From: Flammulina velutipes
Taxonomy: Eukaryota > Basidiomycota > Agaricomycetes > Agaricales > Physalacriaceae
Assembly: GCA_011800155.1 (NCBI GenBank)
Contig: CM022376.1
Span: 2,232,001-2,296,000 of the forward strand
Length of the DNA stretch: 64,000 nt
Direction: 5' to 3'
Each line of letters opens with the position of its first letter. Position 1 is the first letter of the stretch. The notes under the pieces were generated by a model. The model ran no database searches. It was not told the DNA's origin and worked only from the letters and a program-made list of their open reading frames with translations. Positions 37,117 to 48,558 of the stretch are shown piece after piece. The position numbers and the translations under genes were made by a program.

Positions 37117-37614
37117 GATTGAATGATAGGGAAGATAGACCAGCTAATTCTTCTTTATCTCTACCCTCGAGTGCTCAAGTTATACAGACGGTGTGTGGTC
37201 ATGGAAACCCTAGGCAGATCACTGGACAGCATTAAGCTGTACCGTGCCAATCTTGGTGATCCCTTTGGACACCCGTCGGCATTGTGATAGTCCATTTTTT
37301 TCCGGGTTATGGCGATAGTAACAATGCGACGATTGCCTGACTAGCTGCCAGTAGATCAAGCAACATCATGCCAGCGGGGATCATGGCCCGGATGACTTTC
37401 TAGGTTATAGTGGAACCCAAACAGACCGGCATGCGCCATTGCCTAAACGAGCAGCTGCATCTACACACTCCGAGTCTACCATACACAGATTAAGGTGTAC
37501 GACCTGTAACATTGCGCGAAGACAAAGTTTGCAATTTTGTATCGAACTGGAACTTGAAGCTTGAAGGCGATAACAACTGTTATATAAGAGTAGGAGCTTG
37601 GTCTGGGCCGAGTA
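37117..37614. promoter_or_regulatory. Array spacer upstream of copy B
   Basis: The first part resembles the promoter block of copies A and D (for example the GGTGATCCCTTTGGAC segment). Near 37480-37493, CCATACACAGATTA matches the very end of eIF3a and its 3' flank, a faint remnant of the duplication boundary. Confidence 0.45.
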
Positions 37615-37999
37615 TTACTTCGAAACCTTGTAATATTCGTCCTCATCGATTCCCCCTTCCTTTCCGTATCTATCATCAGTCGAGGCATTCGGAATACCCA
37701 GCTGGGTATTGATATTTGCATTCACATCACTAAACGCCAAAAAGATCTTATCCATATCCTCCTGTAGGGTGTATAGTGCATTCTCGTTGCCCGCCCTCAA
37801 GCGCTGGAATTTTTCGCGAAAAGTCTGTAGATTGCTGTAGATATCTTGGACATCTTTCAGAATGACGTCTGTTGTCCTGCAAAAAGGTTAGCTGACGTAT
37901 ACGGTAAATTCGAATACCATACCCTGCGGGTGCAGCAGAACAAGATGAAGAGAAGAGAATGAGGATGGTGGTAATGGCGGTGGCAAGAGGGAACTTCAT
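37615..37999 (-). CDS. Small secreted acidic protein, array copy C
   Basis: The signal peptide MKFPLATAITTILILFSSSC starts at 37999. The intron with a GTATGG donor leads to the second exon with TTDVILKDVQDIYSNLQTFR, then INTQLGIPNASTDDR, ending GIDEDEYYKVSK. The family signatures are VILK-(E/D)-VQD, LGIP and an acidic Tyr-containing tail. The mature part is about 85 residues, without cysteines. It has the same orientation and two-exon structure as its neighbours. Function unknown. Confidence 0.8.
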
Positions 38000-38284
38000 G
38001 ATTTGGTGATAGGGAATGTAGGCCAGCTAATTCTTGTGTCGTCAATACCCTCTGGTGCCCAAGCTTTATACTAGATAGTCTTCGGTCACCGAGATAATTA
38101 TAGAGATGTACCGTGATACCTTTAGACGACCGTCGACGTTGCGACAGTCTACCTACTATACCTTCGTTAGGTTAGTTACAACGCTATGATTGCTTTACTA
38201 GTATCTCCCAGCACATCATCAACCTACATCAGATCAACTTGCATCATCGAGTGGGCGAGACCCAAATACTACTACTAGGTAGTC

Positions 38285-38382
38285 CAGAAAGCCAACATGC
38301 TCCGTTGCGAAATAAACACCATCTACTCATACACAGATTACGGCCTCCCGCCATGACGCGGACGCCACACACCAGGCTTAAA
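38285..38382 (-). pseudogene. Short remnant of eIF3a 3' end and flank
   Basis: This matches 39210-39312. It covers the 3' flank of eIF3a plus its stop codon and last dozen codons (plus-strand ACGCGGACGCCACACACCAG is identical), after which similarity stops abruptly. It lies upstream of array copy C, as the longer remnant lies upstream of copy A. Confidence 0.75.
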
Positions 38383-38461
38383 CAAATGCTATAGCCGTAT
38401 GTTACTTATATAAGAGTACATAGGAGTTCCGTCTGCGTTGAGCACTGGTATCATCTTAAGG

Positions 38462-38884
38462 CTAATACTCCTCCTCCTCGATATCCGCCTTCTTTCTACC
38501 CTCAGGCTTAATATCCCCTATTTCCTCCTCTTCATCGTCGGTCTGGGCATCCGGAATACCCAGATGGGCATTAATCTTCTTATAAACTTCTTCGAACGAC
38601 TCAATAACGTCGCCCAATTCACCCCCTAGCGTGGCGACCACCTCCAAGTTGAAGTGTTCCAGCTGTATTTTCGAGCCTTCGAAATAATAATCATACAAAA
38701 CATCCAATGTCTTATAAACATCTTGAACTTCCTTCAGAATGACTTCTAATCCGTCGACTGTCCTGCAAAATAGTTAGCATCAGTGCATCCACGAGAATCG
38801 ATCATACCCTGGGGGTGCAGCAGCACAAGATGAAGAGAAGAGAACGAGGATAGTCGTAATGGCAGTAGCAAGAGGGAACTTCAT
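38462..38884 (-). CDS. Small secreted acidic protein, array copy D
   Basis: The signal peptide MKFPLATAITTILVLFSSSC starts at 38884. The intron (GTATGA donor, TTTTGCAG acceptor) joins APPG to TVDGLEVILKEVQDVYKTLD. Further signatures are KKINAHLGIPDAQTDDEEEE and a tail ending KKADIEEEEY. The mature part is about 100 residues, acidic, helical and without cysteines. It sits next to eIF3a and is probably closest to the founding copy, because its upstream region runs unbroken into the functional eIF3a gene. A TATAAAG element (minus strand, about 38951-38957) lies some 70 bp before the ATG. Confidence 0.8.
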
Positions 38885-39271
38885 GATTGAGGGATAGGGA
38901 AGATAGGCCAGCTAAGTTTTCTGTTTTCTCTACCCCAAAGTGCAGAAAGGCTTTATACTAGGCAGTCCGCGGTCATGGAAATTAGACGTAAGCAGCATTG
39001 AGCAGTTGTATCGTGACAATGTCAGTGATCCCTTCAGACGACTGTCGGCATTGCGACAATCTACCGGCATATCCACTAGGTTATGACCGTCACAATACGA
39101 CGATTGCCTGGCCATCTACCAGCAAATCAACCATTGCAACATCATGCCAACGTAGATCATCGCCAGAATGGGGATTGGTGAACCCAACTATTGACCACCG
39201 CTAGTCTAGTCCAGAAAACCAACATGCTCCGTTGCGTAAATAAACAGCATCTACTCTACCACATACACAGA

Positions 39272-42200
39272 TTACGGCCTCCCACCACGACGCGGACGCC
39301 ACACACCAGGCTTCGCGACAGTTTGGAACCCGTCATCCTCAGCAGCGGGGGTAGCAGGCGCAGCAGGACTCTCCGATCTCGCAGGAGGCGCTGGTGCCCC
39401 CGAAGCAGCAGCAGCCTGCCTCGCCCTCCATCCTCCACCGGTAGCAGCACCACCCACAGGAGGCTTATACCTCCCAGCAGGACTCTCCGACCGTACAGGT
39501 GGCAACGTCGCAGACGCACGCGTAGGTGTAGGTGGTGCGGCAGCCCCAGCTCCCGGTCTGCGCCACACATCTCCTGTGGGACGCGATGTCGGGGTCGACG
39601 CCGGGGGTGCAGCAGCACCGCGTTGACGCTCGGCAGCACGCTGTATTCGGCGTTGCTCAGCTTCCTCCTCGCGCTGTTGTTGTAACCGCGCCTGCTCAGC
39701 TGCAGCGTTACGCTCCGCCTCACGTTGGCGACGAGCCTCGCTAGCCTTCTCCTCGGCTTCGCGTTTTGTTTGTTCCGCGAGCGCTGCAGCAGCTTCTTCC
39801 TCTGCGCGCCGGCGTTCTTCCTCCGCGACTCGCTCTGTAGGAGCAACATCAGTAAAGGTCAACAAGAACGATAACATCAACCAACCTTGTTCCAACCTTT
39901 CCTCTTCCTCTTCCTCCTCCCGTCTGCGTCTCTCTTCTTCCTCGTACCTCTTCCTCTCCTCTTCGCGCTCGGCGAGGTAAGCCTTCCGCCTCTTGTTCTT
40001 TTCCTCCTCGATCTTCCTCAGCGCAGCATCCCGCCTCTTCGCAAACTCCTCGCCTTTCTTCGACATCAGAGCATCCCGACGCTTGTGGTAATCGTCCATC
40101 ATCCTCGAGACGCGTTTCTTCGTCTCCAACGCCTCTTGGTGAAGCTGCTTGCCACCTTCTTTACGAGCCTGCTGCACCGCGTTGAAAGTCTCTCGGTCAT
40201 ACGCCTGCTGTTGCTCGTAGTCCTTGGCGAGCAGTGGTCGCTCCTCCTTGCGATATGCACGCTCGAGGTGATCTACCCGCTTAGCGATCACGCGTACCCG
40301 CTGGGCATTCTCCTTCTTCTCCTTCTCCAGTTGTTGTACCTGCATGCTCAAGATATTCTCCGTGTCGAACTTGTCGAGTTTCTGCAAGCCCAGTCAGTAA
40401 CATGACCAACGAAAGAAGAGATAAACATACCGCCAGGTCATCAGCCTTGAGCGTACCAACTTTCAGTAGACTCTGAGCGTACTTCTCCGCCTCCTGTTTT
40501 TGAATGGACTCGCGCTCCTTTGCGATCCTCTCGATCTCCCTCGTGCGAATCGCCTCCCTCTCCCTCTTCGCCTCCTCGTCCTTCTTCTTCTTCGTGATCT
40601 CCGCCAAACGACTAGACTCCTCCTTCTCCTTCCTCGCCGACAGCTCACTGTTCAACTCACGCCTCCTCGCAACAAGCGCCCTACGAATCTGGAGGGCCTT
40701 CCTCTCAGCCTCCACAGCCTTGAGCAGAGCATTCAACTTGGCATCCGCATCCTCCGCAGCGGCCTTCTCCCCATCCAGAGCAGCCAACGTATTGTGCAGA
40801 CACACCGCAACATTGCTGAGCCTCTTCTTCACCAATTCCGAGACTGCCGGCTGCACAGCACCGTCCACGCCGTGCATCGTCGAGTCTTCGTTCCAGATCC
40901 CAGCAAAGCCTTCGTCGATGAAGGTGATGCTTCCAGCGAGGTGGTCTACGCGGATGTTGAGCTCGCCTTTCCTAGCACAGCCCATGATGTACGCCTCGAC
41001 CTGCTCGGGATCGTAGGCGCCTTCGACGCCGGCGGCTTTGAGAGGAGCCACGAGCTCAAGAATACTGTCGATCTTCATGGATGAATAGACCTGGGAAAGT
41101 TGAGAAAGCAGACGAGACAAGAGCGCCTGGTGGAGAAGGGGGAGGTACGATGCGTAGAGGGTATCCGATGATAACGATGAGAGAAGAGGGACGATGGATG
41201 TGCACAGTGTTAACGGGCTGAACGTCACTTCGAGGATATCGTAGAGTGACTTTACGTTGTCCGGTGAAATGCGGAGGACGTCTCGAGATAGAGCATCCTT
41301 GATTAGACCGGCGCGAGTCGGCATTTTCTGTAGACCCAGGAGGGCGCTGAGACGACCGATGCGACCTTTAGATTCATCGACCTCCTCGGTGTGCAGTCCG
41401 ACAGGGACAGCGAGCGCGCTGACGAGGACCTGACCGGCTAGCTTGCTGAGCTCCTCGTCTGACTTGCCACCGATGCTGGTGACGACAGCGTAATAACGTC
41501 CCCACGCAGCGGCGTGATACAAGGCATTCCCACTCATGAGGAAAATCTTGGTGAGCTTTTCGTAGTAGTTGGCCATCATGGCTGGGCGCGGTGCTTTTTT
41601 CGCCAGAGTAAGGAGGTTGTGTACATCTTCGACTGAGCGGAATGCTTCCTGCCAGAGCTCGAGCTCGACAGAGGTGTTGAGCTGGGCGAAACGCGTATCG
41701 AGGTGGTGCTGGAGGATATCGGGATCCGAGAGGTTAATGCTGTGAGGCTGATGCGAATATTTCGCGACGTTGGACAGGTGAAGACGCAGCGTCTCACACA
41801 GACGGCGGAACTCGACCTTGCGCTGGTGCTTCAGACAGAACTTGAAGGCTTGCTGGGCTATTTGCTAACACAAAGTCGAATGAGTTACAAAAGGATAAGA
41901 AGAACCTCAATAAACGCACCTGGTAAATGGCTTCCAGCCGAGAGTTGTTCTTCAGCGTCTCCAACGACGTCCGATAGCTTTCCCACAGAAACTTGAGCCA
42001 CGGAGTGACGAGCGCCCTGTCCGTCCTGTCCTTGTTCTGATCGCCGCTGACTGCACCGAGCAGGATGCTCTCCGGCGTTTCGCTGGCCTCGAGATCGTCT
42101 ACATCGACGGCGACGACGCTGGCCGCTGCCTTTTCCTGGGCCTCGCGCACCTTTGCATCTGCGAGCTGGACGAAGCGCGTGATGACGGCCTCGATGGATT

Positions 42201-42450
42201 GGACGCTGGTGTTTTGCGCGATGTTCTTGTACTGCATGAGGCCCTCCTTGGCTGATCTTCCCTTGCGCATGTCGACGCAGAGCTCGATGAAGCGGAACAT
42301 TATGGGTTCCAGCGATGTCAGTGGCGTCGAGCGGAATCGTTTGGACGAAAACATTTCGGTGAGCGATTGCAGCGCTGCATGATTTTGGCCGACGGATACG
42401 AGGCCTTCCGCCTGCTTCAGTACGGTTTCCGGTTTGGAGAACGGCGCCAT
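39272..42450 (-). CDS. TIF32: Translation initiation factor eIF3 subunit a (Tif32/Rpg1)
   Basis: This is the largest scaffold subunit of eIF3, which brings mRNA and the ternary complex to the 40S ribosome in the cytosol. The start MAPFSKPETVLKQAEGLVSV at 42450 is diagnostic. Exon 1 (to about 41875) ends in KNNSRLEAIYQ. The next exons hold the helical/PCI region (AWGRYYAVVTSIGGKSDEEL, IAFIDEG-like segments). A long charged helix follows (REEERKRYEEEERRRREEEE), then a Pro/Ser/Gly repeat tail with several copies of RSESPAG/RSESPA, ending WRPRRGGRP at 39272. The length of around 1,000 residues is normal. The 3' exon has been copied twice or more into the neighbouring secreted-protein array. Confidence 0.95.
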
Positions 42451-42635
42451 GCTGGGCAGCTAAACATCCAGCGTCAGCTCATCGTCCAAACGCAAGAAAG
42501 ACAGCTCGTATTCACTCTTTTTTTTTCGACAAGTCCTCTTCGTGGACAGGACAGAAAAGTGATTGCTGACAAAGACACACTTGAAGTAAATACTACACAA
42601 CAACTTGGATACAAGTACATGACATGGAAATTCAT

Positions 42636-43627
42636 TTAACGACTGCGAACGGGGATGGCTGGCTGGTTAGGGAGCCGCTGAGTACGCAGGTGAGGTCGGG
42701 AGCTGTATAAACGGCCAAAATCTCACCTCCAGATCGAATGTGTACACCTTGTATTCATTCGGGGATTTGGTCTCATTCCACTGCACCATTGTCAATGAGA
42801 AGCAGAGCAACGCAGCAAGAAACTCACAGAGACGACTTTGTAGAGCCCGTCGTATCTATAGCCATCTCCTGGAGCATACTTGGATTTCAGATTGGATCCA
42901 CGGATGACTCGGACCGGCTTTCCCGTCTCGATAGATCTCTGAAAGACAACCTTTGTCAAAAGCGCGGAGAGGCAGTGAAAGCCGGAACGTACAACTAGTG
43001 ATTTATTGTGCTCATGATCGAGCGACTGGTCTTCTTCCTGTTGTCCGCTGCTGTTCTATCACCAATGTCATTAGGTATTCTCGATATCCAGACAGAGAAC
43101 GTACTTGGAACGAGTCAGCCTGACCGCCTGGAACGTCATGAGTCCTTATCATTGACACAATATCAGAAACCGCAAATGCCCACCAGTTCCCGTATACGTC
43201 CTGCCGAACGTCGTCAGTATTACTATCATTGAGTCAAATAACGGGTCCGTACAATGTTTCCCCTTTATCGGAATCCATGTATTGCCCCGATACACAGATG
43301 GAGTAGGCCCCAAGAGGCCCAGGTACTATACCAGCAAAGTTGGCACGATGGATGCCTGCTTGGTTGCATTCCGCCCTAGACATAGTATTGGCATCATATG
43401 AATGTCACGAGATCGTGTTATTGACCTGTTGTTAAATTTCGAGAAAACGGGCCAGTATCTGAGGGCGCCGTACGAGTCGACGGGTGGCCTTTGAGGCTTC
43501 ATCGCGTGCGGCTGGTAATATTCAGTGTTCTCCATGAGGGATCTACGTCTGTTCAAAGACATTAGTGAGGAGGGTCCAGTATGAGCGGACACCAAGAAAA
43601 ATTGACGACATACCGAGCTTCCGCCAT
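42636..43627 (-). CDS. Stand-alone SRA-YDG domain protein
   Basis: A small multi-exon gene, pieced together by hand from 43627: MAEARRRSLMENTEYYQPHA, SKFNNRAECNQAGIHRANFA, GAYSICVSGQYMDSDKGETL, TYTGTGGHLR, EEDQSLDHEHNKSL, IETGKPVRVIRGSNLKSKYA, GYRYDGLYKVVS, NEYKVYTFDLE and RLPNQPAIPVRSR. This covers essentially the whole SRA (SET and RING associated) domain, including the YDG signature, the TYTGTGG loop and the final LPxQP block. SRA domains bind modified, often hemimethylated, cytosine in DNA by base flipping (UHRF1/SUVH families). No RING, PHD or SET domain is attached. All introns have consistent phases. Its stop lies 185 bp from the eIF3a start on the same strand. Confidence 0.87.
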
Positions 43628-44008
43628 GATAGGTCGGAGAAATATTGCGAGTGGCGCGAGAGTAGATGAAAGTACAAGACAAGATTGGTCGAGGTCATCC
43701 ACAACAGGCAATAACAAATGATCTGCTCAGTTAGCACCGCCACCACATACGACCCACGGTGATCCTTGACCATTTCAAATTGTTTCTCGCGTCTCTACTT
43801 CCAACTGAACTATTACTATCGCCAACGAGTGTACAATATCGAGGATCTAGGCTGTATTCATTCATACAGAAATATGGCTTCCTACTTCCTCGCCAGGCCA
43901 CGAGGCCCACATACAAAGCAATCCGTCAAACAAAGAACCGACGCCACTCCATAAAATGCATAAAGGGATAGATAAGTATCATTCCGACTGCCATACCTAG
44001 ACCTCCCC
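43628..44008. promoter_or_regulatory. Shared divergent promoter, SRA gene and CDK1
   Basis: This 381-bp spacer lies between divergent start codons. It holds short overlapping frames only. I could not point to a specific factor site. Confidence 0.4.
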
Positions 44009-45283
44009 ATGGATGTCTCTTTGATAAGTAAAAAGGTAACTAGCAGCCAACCTACCGGCCAGCCCAACGAACGGTACGTCTCTCAACTACATACATGTAC
44101 ATCTTCCTCATTCCCATCACCAGATATACAAAGATAGAAAAGATCGGCGAAGGAACCTATGGCGTCGTCTATAAAGCGCGAGATACCAAAACCTCCGCCA
44201 TCGTCGCTATGAAGAAGATCAGACTCGAAGCTGAAGACGAAGGCGTCCCCAGCACCGCCATACGCGAAATCAGCCTCTTGAAAGAACTGTCTTCAGGTAG
44301 GGGCGGGGAGTGGATTGTCAAGTACGTGTTTCTCGCTTTCTACACCTCATAGTGACGGGCTAACCACCAATCCAGGCTCCTCGACATCCTCCACGCAGAT
44401 CAACGCCTCTATCTCGTCTTTGAGTTCCTCGATATGGACCTCAAACGCTACATCGACTCTGGAAACAAGAACCGGAACCCCATCACCCTGGACATAACCA
44501 AGGTTCTCTAACCGTTACAGACTACTTATCGACTATATCAATTCTGACTTGAATGATCAACAGCGTTTCCTCTACCAAATGATCATGGGCCTCCTCTTCT
44601 GCCATACCCGGCGGATTCTCCACCGCGACCTCAAACCCCAGAATCTCCTCATAGATCGCCAAACCAATACCCTTAAACTCGCAGACTTTGGGCTCGCAAG
44701 AGCCTTTGGCATTCCCATGCGCTCGTACACCCATGAGGTACCTCGTTCCTTCCCTCTCTAATACCCATTCAAACTCCCAGCCAGGTAATAACCCTCTGGT
44801 ACCGCCCCCCAGAAATCCTCCTCGGCGCACGTTCATACAGCACAGCCGTAGACCTCTGGAGCACCGGAACAATCTTCGCAGAGATGGTCATGCGCGGCCT
44901 TCCCCTCTTCCCAGGCGATTCAGAGATAGACCAAATCTTTAAGATATTTCGGTACACTCCCATTCATCTTCTTCATTTTCTTTCGATCTAATTACATACA
45001 CCAGTATACTGGGGACGCCCAATGACGAGACCTGGCCCGGCGTCTCACATCTCCCAGACTGGAAAGTAACGTTTCCCCAGTGGTCAGAGCAGGATATCAC
45101 CCGCTTGGTACCGCGCCTCGAACCAGACGGCGTTGATCTCCTCAAGGTGCGTCACTCTCACCTCAGTTTACTCACAACATATCAATCACCACGCAGAATA
45201 TGCTGCAATACAACCCCTCCCGCCGCATATCCGCCAAACGCGCCATCATGCATCCCTATTTCGCTGAATATTACACATGTTAG
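44009..45283 (+). CDS. CDK1: Cyclin-dependent kinase 1 (Cdc28/Cdc2)
   Basis: This is the serine/threonine kinase that drives the cell cycle with cyclin partners. Exon 1 encodes an unusual N-terminal extension, [20 protein letters not shown], before [18 protein letters not shown] (ATP loop). The catalytic Lys is in AMKKIRLE. The cyclin-binding helix is PSTAIRE exactly. Further exons hold [41 protein letters not shown] and the T-loop MRSYTHEV, then LWYRAPEILLG. The C-terminus is [15 protein letters not shown]. The segment after ISLLKEL reads [11 protein letters not shown] and is a few residues longer than the usual SRDENIV. All catalytic residues are present. The gene has six or more introns. 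It is convergent with the DUF6533 gene, only 70 bp apart. Confidence 0.95.
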
Positions 45284-45353
45284 ATTCAGATAGAGGCATA
45301 CAGTGTAACGATACATTAACTACGATAATAATATGTAAGAGGGGTGGAGAGGA

Positions 45354-46799
45354 TTATCGTTGTACGTGTGTTATCTGAATCGCCCGGCCATCGAGGAGGG
45401 CAGTGAGCCCCGCCTCGTCTCTCTCCATCTGCGCCTGTCCAGCAGCTTTCCGTAGATTGAGCGTTAGACGCGTAACGATCATCGTCGTCGAGCACCATAT
45501 GAAACTGCATGAAATTAGAGATGGGTACACGACACAGAGAGAAGGAGAATACGCACAATATGGCCAAAAAGATCAATGACACCTTATTCAACGCACAGTC
45601 AGTCACTTATGAGGACGAAACCGCCAAACTATACATACCGGCGCTATTAATCCAATGATCATGTTCACCAACCGCAGGACTGGTTTGGAGGTCAATGCAG
45701 GATAACCCAGGAGAGGAAGGACGGGAGCGTACGAAAGAGAATAGAAAAGTACAGCACGCCGTCTCGATACAAGAGCGCGTGGCCAACGGGTCGGGGTCCG
45801 GGAAGGCGCGGTACGGCTTTCCACACCATCATGCAGAACATGACCATCTCAAATGCCACCTATCGCAATGGTCGTCAAGCAGCCACATTAACACCTCACA
45901 AAGGTCATCACGCACCCCAGGCGCCCATATAATGCCAACCTGGCCGCGCTCAGTAAACACACACATCTTCATGTTCGGCTCAAAGTACAGCAACCCTATA
46001 GTACAATCAATTCGTTCTCATGAGCTCTCAGCGACGAAGCATGTGCGTACCTGTGAGCTCTACGATGACCTTTATGCAGACCGCCACATTTGCCATCTGT
46101 GTTGCGATGAAGAATATCAGAGTCCACATTATGAGGCGCGTATCGCGGTCCCAGGTGTTCCATAGATGAAGAAGAACGAGGACTGCATGCGTCAGAATTA
46201 AATCCAGGGATGAGGACGGGTGCACTCACAGTTGCCACATGCGATCGTCAAAGCGCCCATGAGTGTCTAGGTCGAGCTTGAGCTTGAGTGAAGATGAGAA
46301 CTACAGGACAGGACAGGACGCACCGCTACGCCGAACCACGCCTTACAGCTACGATCGCCCCAGTCATTCACACAAGCCTGACAACAGAACAAAAGGGCTC
46401 ACAATGCATCCGACAAAATCACCAGCCCCGTCATTTCTGCCTCCCCTTCAGCCAGCGCAGACACAAAGCGACGAGTCACTCACGAACGAGATGGATGCCG
46501 ACGAACACCGGAACGACATACCGCATCGTGAGGAACAACCATTTTGGCCAACTCGACCCGGCCTTCCAGATGAACTGAACTTCGTCGGAGAATGTCAAAG
46601 CGTGGTCGTACAACAATAGCTGCAAAATAAAATACTCTGAATTCTTCAAACGACGAAGAAAACGTACCACAAACCCGGAGACTTGGGGGGTCTGAATCAG
46701 CTTTGACAATGTTACATATGGAGAAGGGAACTCACCGCTCACATACCGCGACGCCAGGAGGTTCAAGAGTTCGAACGGCTCATAGCTCAGCGTCCCCAT
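45354..46799 (-). CDS. DUF6533 multi-pass membrane protein, copy 1
   Basis: This is a basidiomycete-specific integral membrane family with a conserved N-terminal domain of unknown function. The start MGTLSYEPFELLNLLASRY at 46799 is followed by the DUF6533 block LLLYDHALTFSDEVQFIWKA and PKWLFLTMRYVVPVFVGIHL. Later helices include VLVLLHLWNTWDRDTRLIMW and IFFIATQMANVAVCIKVIVE, then MCVFTERGQVGIIWAPG and AFEMVMFCMMVWKAV. The C-terminal exon, WCSTTMIVTRLTLNLRKAAG, ends ITHVQR at TAA 45354. About seven helices are expected. It is tandem with a paralogue at 47014-48558. The function is unknown; such genes usually occur in large families in mushrooms. Confidence 0.82.
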
Positions 46800-47013
46800 C
46801 AAGTTGCGAAAGCCGGCACGCTGGGAGACACGATGTTCTGCAGTCCAGTTTGATGAAGGCGGGAAGGAAAAGGCAAGGTGGGTGGTCGGGTCCGGGGGCG
46901 CGCGTCATGGTGTGGGAAAACAATATCATCCTGCAGGGTTAGATTCAGAACAAGCTAGCGGCATCACACCGGGGTCCAGGGTCCTTTTATATGTACCGCC
47001 ACACTTAAGATCA

Positions 47014-48558
47014 TCATATCCTACTACTAATACTAGGCGTTATGGCAGTCATTGATTGATCATCCTCTTCGAGCTCATCGAACGTGAAGGCTAGCTCGCT
47101 TCGTTCCCCCATCCGTCGCAAATTTAATACTAGGCGCGTTACTGTCAGCGTTGTAGCGCACCACGTAAATCTAGCCGCGTTCAATCATGCATGAGTAAAG
47201 CCACTGACACTGACAGGGACAGGGACGTGGCTCACAATATCATCAGCTGGTGGAGAGATAGCTACACCACCGCACAATATCAGCAAAATCACTAGTAAAG
47301 CAACAACTACACTCACCGCCCCAATCGCCCCGATGGTCAGATTAACCACTCTCAAAACTGCCAAGTTCAACGATAAGTATTGATCAGCGCTGACAGTGGC
47401 AGACATAAACGCACCGAACAACATCACGAAGAACAACACCCCGTCCCGATACAGTCTGCTGGCTAGCGCCTCGTCCTTCAGTCGAGGTCTGTCTAGACCA
47501 TTCCATAGCACCGTGATGAAGATGATAACTTCAAAAGCCACCTAACAGATTCGTTAGGCCATGCCAGTATTACGGAAAATGTCGATGTTGACGCACCCCC
47601 GGAGCCCACAGCATCCCCAAATCCAGTCGTTCGCTCACCGCGCACATACGAAGCTTCGGATCCGGCTGAAACATCACATAGTCTGTTTTTCCGTCTCTTA
47701 GTTTCTTATTCCACGTCTGGGAGCTTGGCAAGAGCGCTTACTATGTATGCTCATAACAATCTTGATAGCACATCCAACGTTCGCGGCCTGCGTAACGACG
47801 AAGAGGACGAGCGTCCAGGTTATTAGGCGGGGATTGCGATCCCATAGGTTCCAGAGGTGGAGTAGGACAAGGACTGGAAATGAGTAAGAGAAATGCACGA
47901 GGAAAGGTTGAGCGAGGGGGGAAGAACTTACAATTCCCACCGGCAATGGTGATGATGCCCATGAATGTCTATTGTGGCGTGAGCTGAGCTCGCGCCTCAT
48001 CTCGGGATGGAGTACGCACTGAGATATCGAACCATACTCGACAACTGCCGGTCACGACGTCAGATTTCATGAGCGATGTTAGAGTTTGCAAGAACTCACA
48101 ACTACGAGAGCCGTGAGCATTCCTTCGATCAAACCGAAGCTGAACTAACCTTTGTCGAAAACTCAGCCATCCCCGACATTTCTGTTATGTGGTCCGTAAG
48201 CTGGGCGAATATGCCAAGAGCGAACGTCGCCCTACGTATTAATTGGATGAGGACAAAGACTGGGACGGCGTATCGTAGAATAAGGAAGAGCCATTTTGGC
48301 GTAGATGAGCGCGAGTGCCATATAAGTCGGACTTCGTCGCCTAAAGTGAGCGAATGATCATACAGCAGTACCTACATCCAACTCAGTGAGATGATCTCAA
48401 AAAAGTGACAGCTCAACGTACTGTCAGACCAACAACTACAGCACACCATCATTACGCGGAACAGAGAGCAGGATAGACTGGTTAGACTTACTGCTGAGAT
48501 AACGCGACGCGTAGATATTCCACAGATCCTGTGCAACGTATACTCCTGCAGGAGCCAT
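47014..48558 (-). CDS. DUF6533 multi-pass membrane protein, copy 2
   Basis: The start MAPAGVYVAQDLWNIYASRY at 48558 is followed by the DUF6533 block YDHSLTLGDEVRLIWHSRSS and LFLILRYAVPVFVLIQLIR. Further helices are VLVLLHLWNLWDRNPRLITW, VLFVVTQAANVGCAIKIV, and the conserved LRMCAVSERLDLGMLWAPG before AFEVIIFITVLWNGLDR. The last exon has WCATTLTVTRLVLNLRRMG and ends AITPSISSRI at TGA 47014. The order of blocks and the exon borders match copy 1, showing tandem duplication. The two are 215 bp apart on the same strand. Function unknown. Confidence 0.82.

Noticed and set aside
40504..41084. Long plus-strand frames opposite eIF3a
   Set aside because: They are shadows of highly charged eIF3a codons; Leu/Ser-rich low complexity results from the reverse complement of Glu/Lys/Arg codons.
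43326..43682. 118-codon frame opposite the SRA gene start
   Set aside because: Most of it is intron and 5' region of the SRA-YDG gene; only the MENTEYYQ... part is coding, and it is included there.
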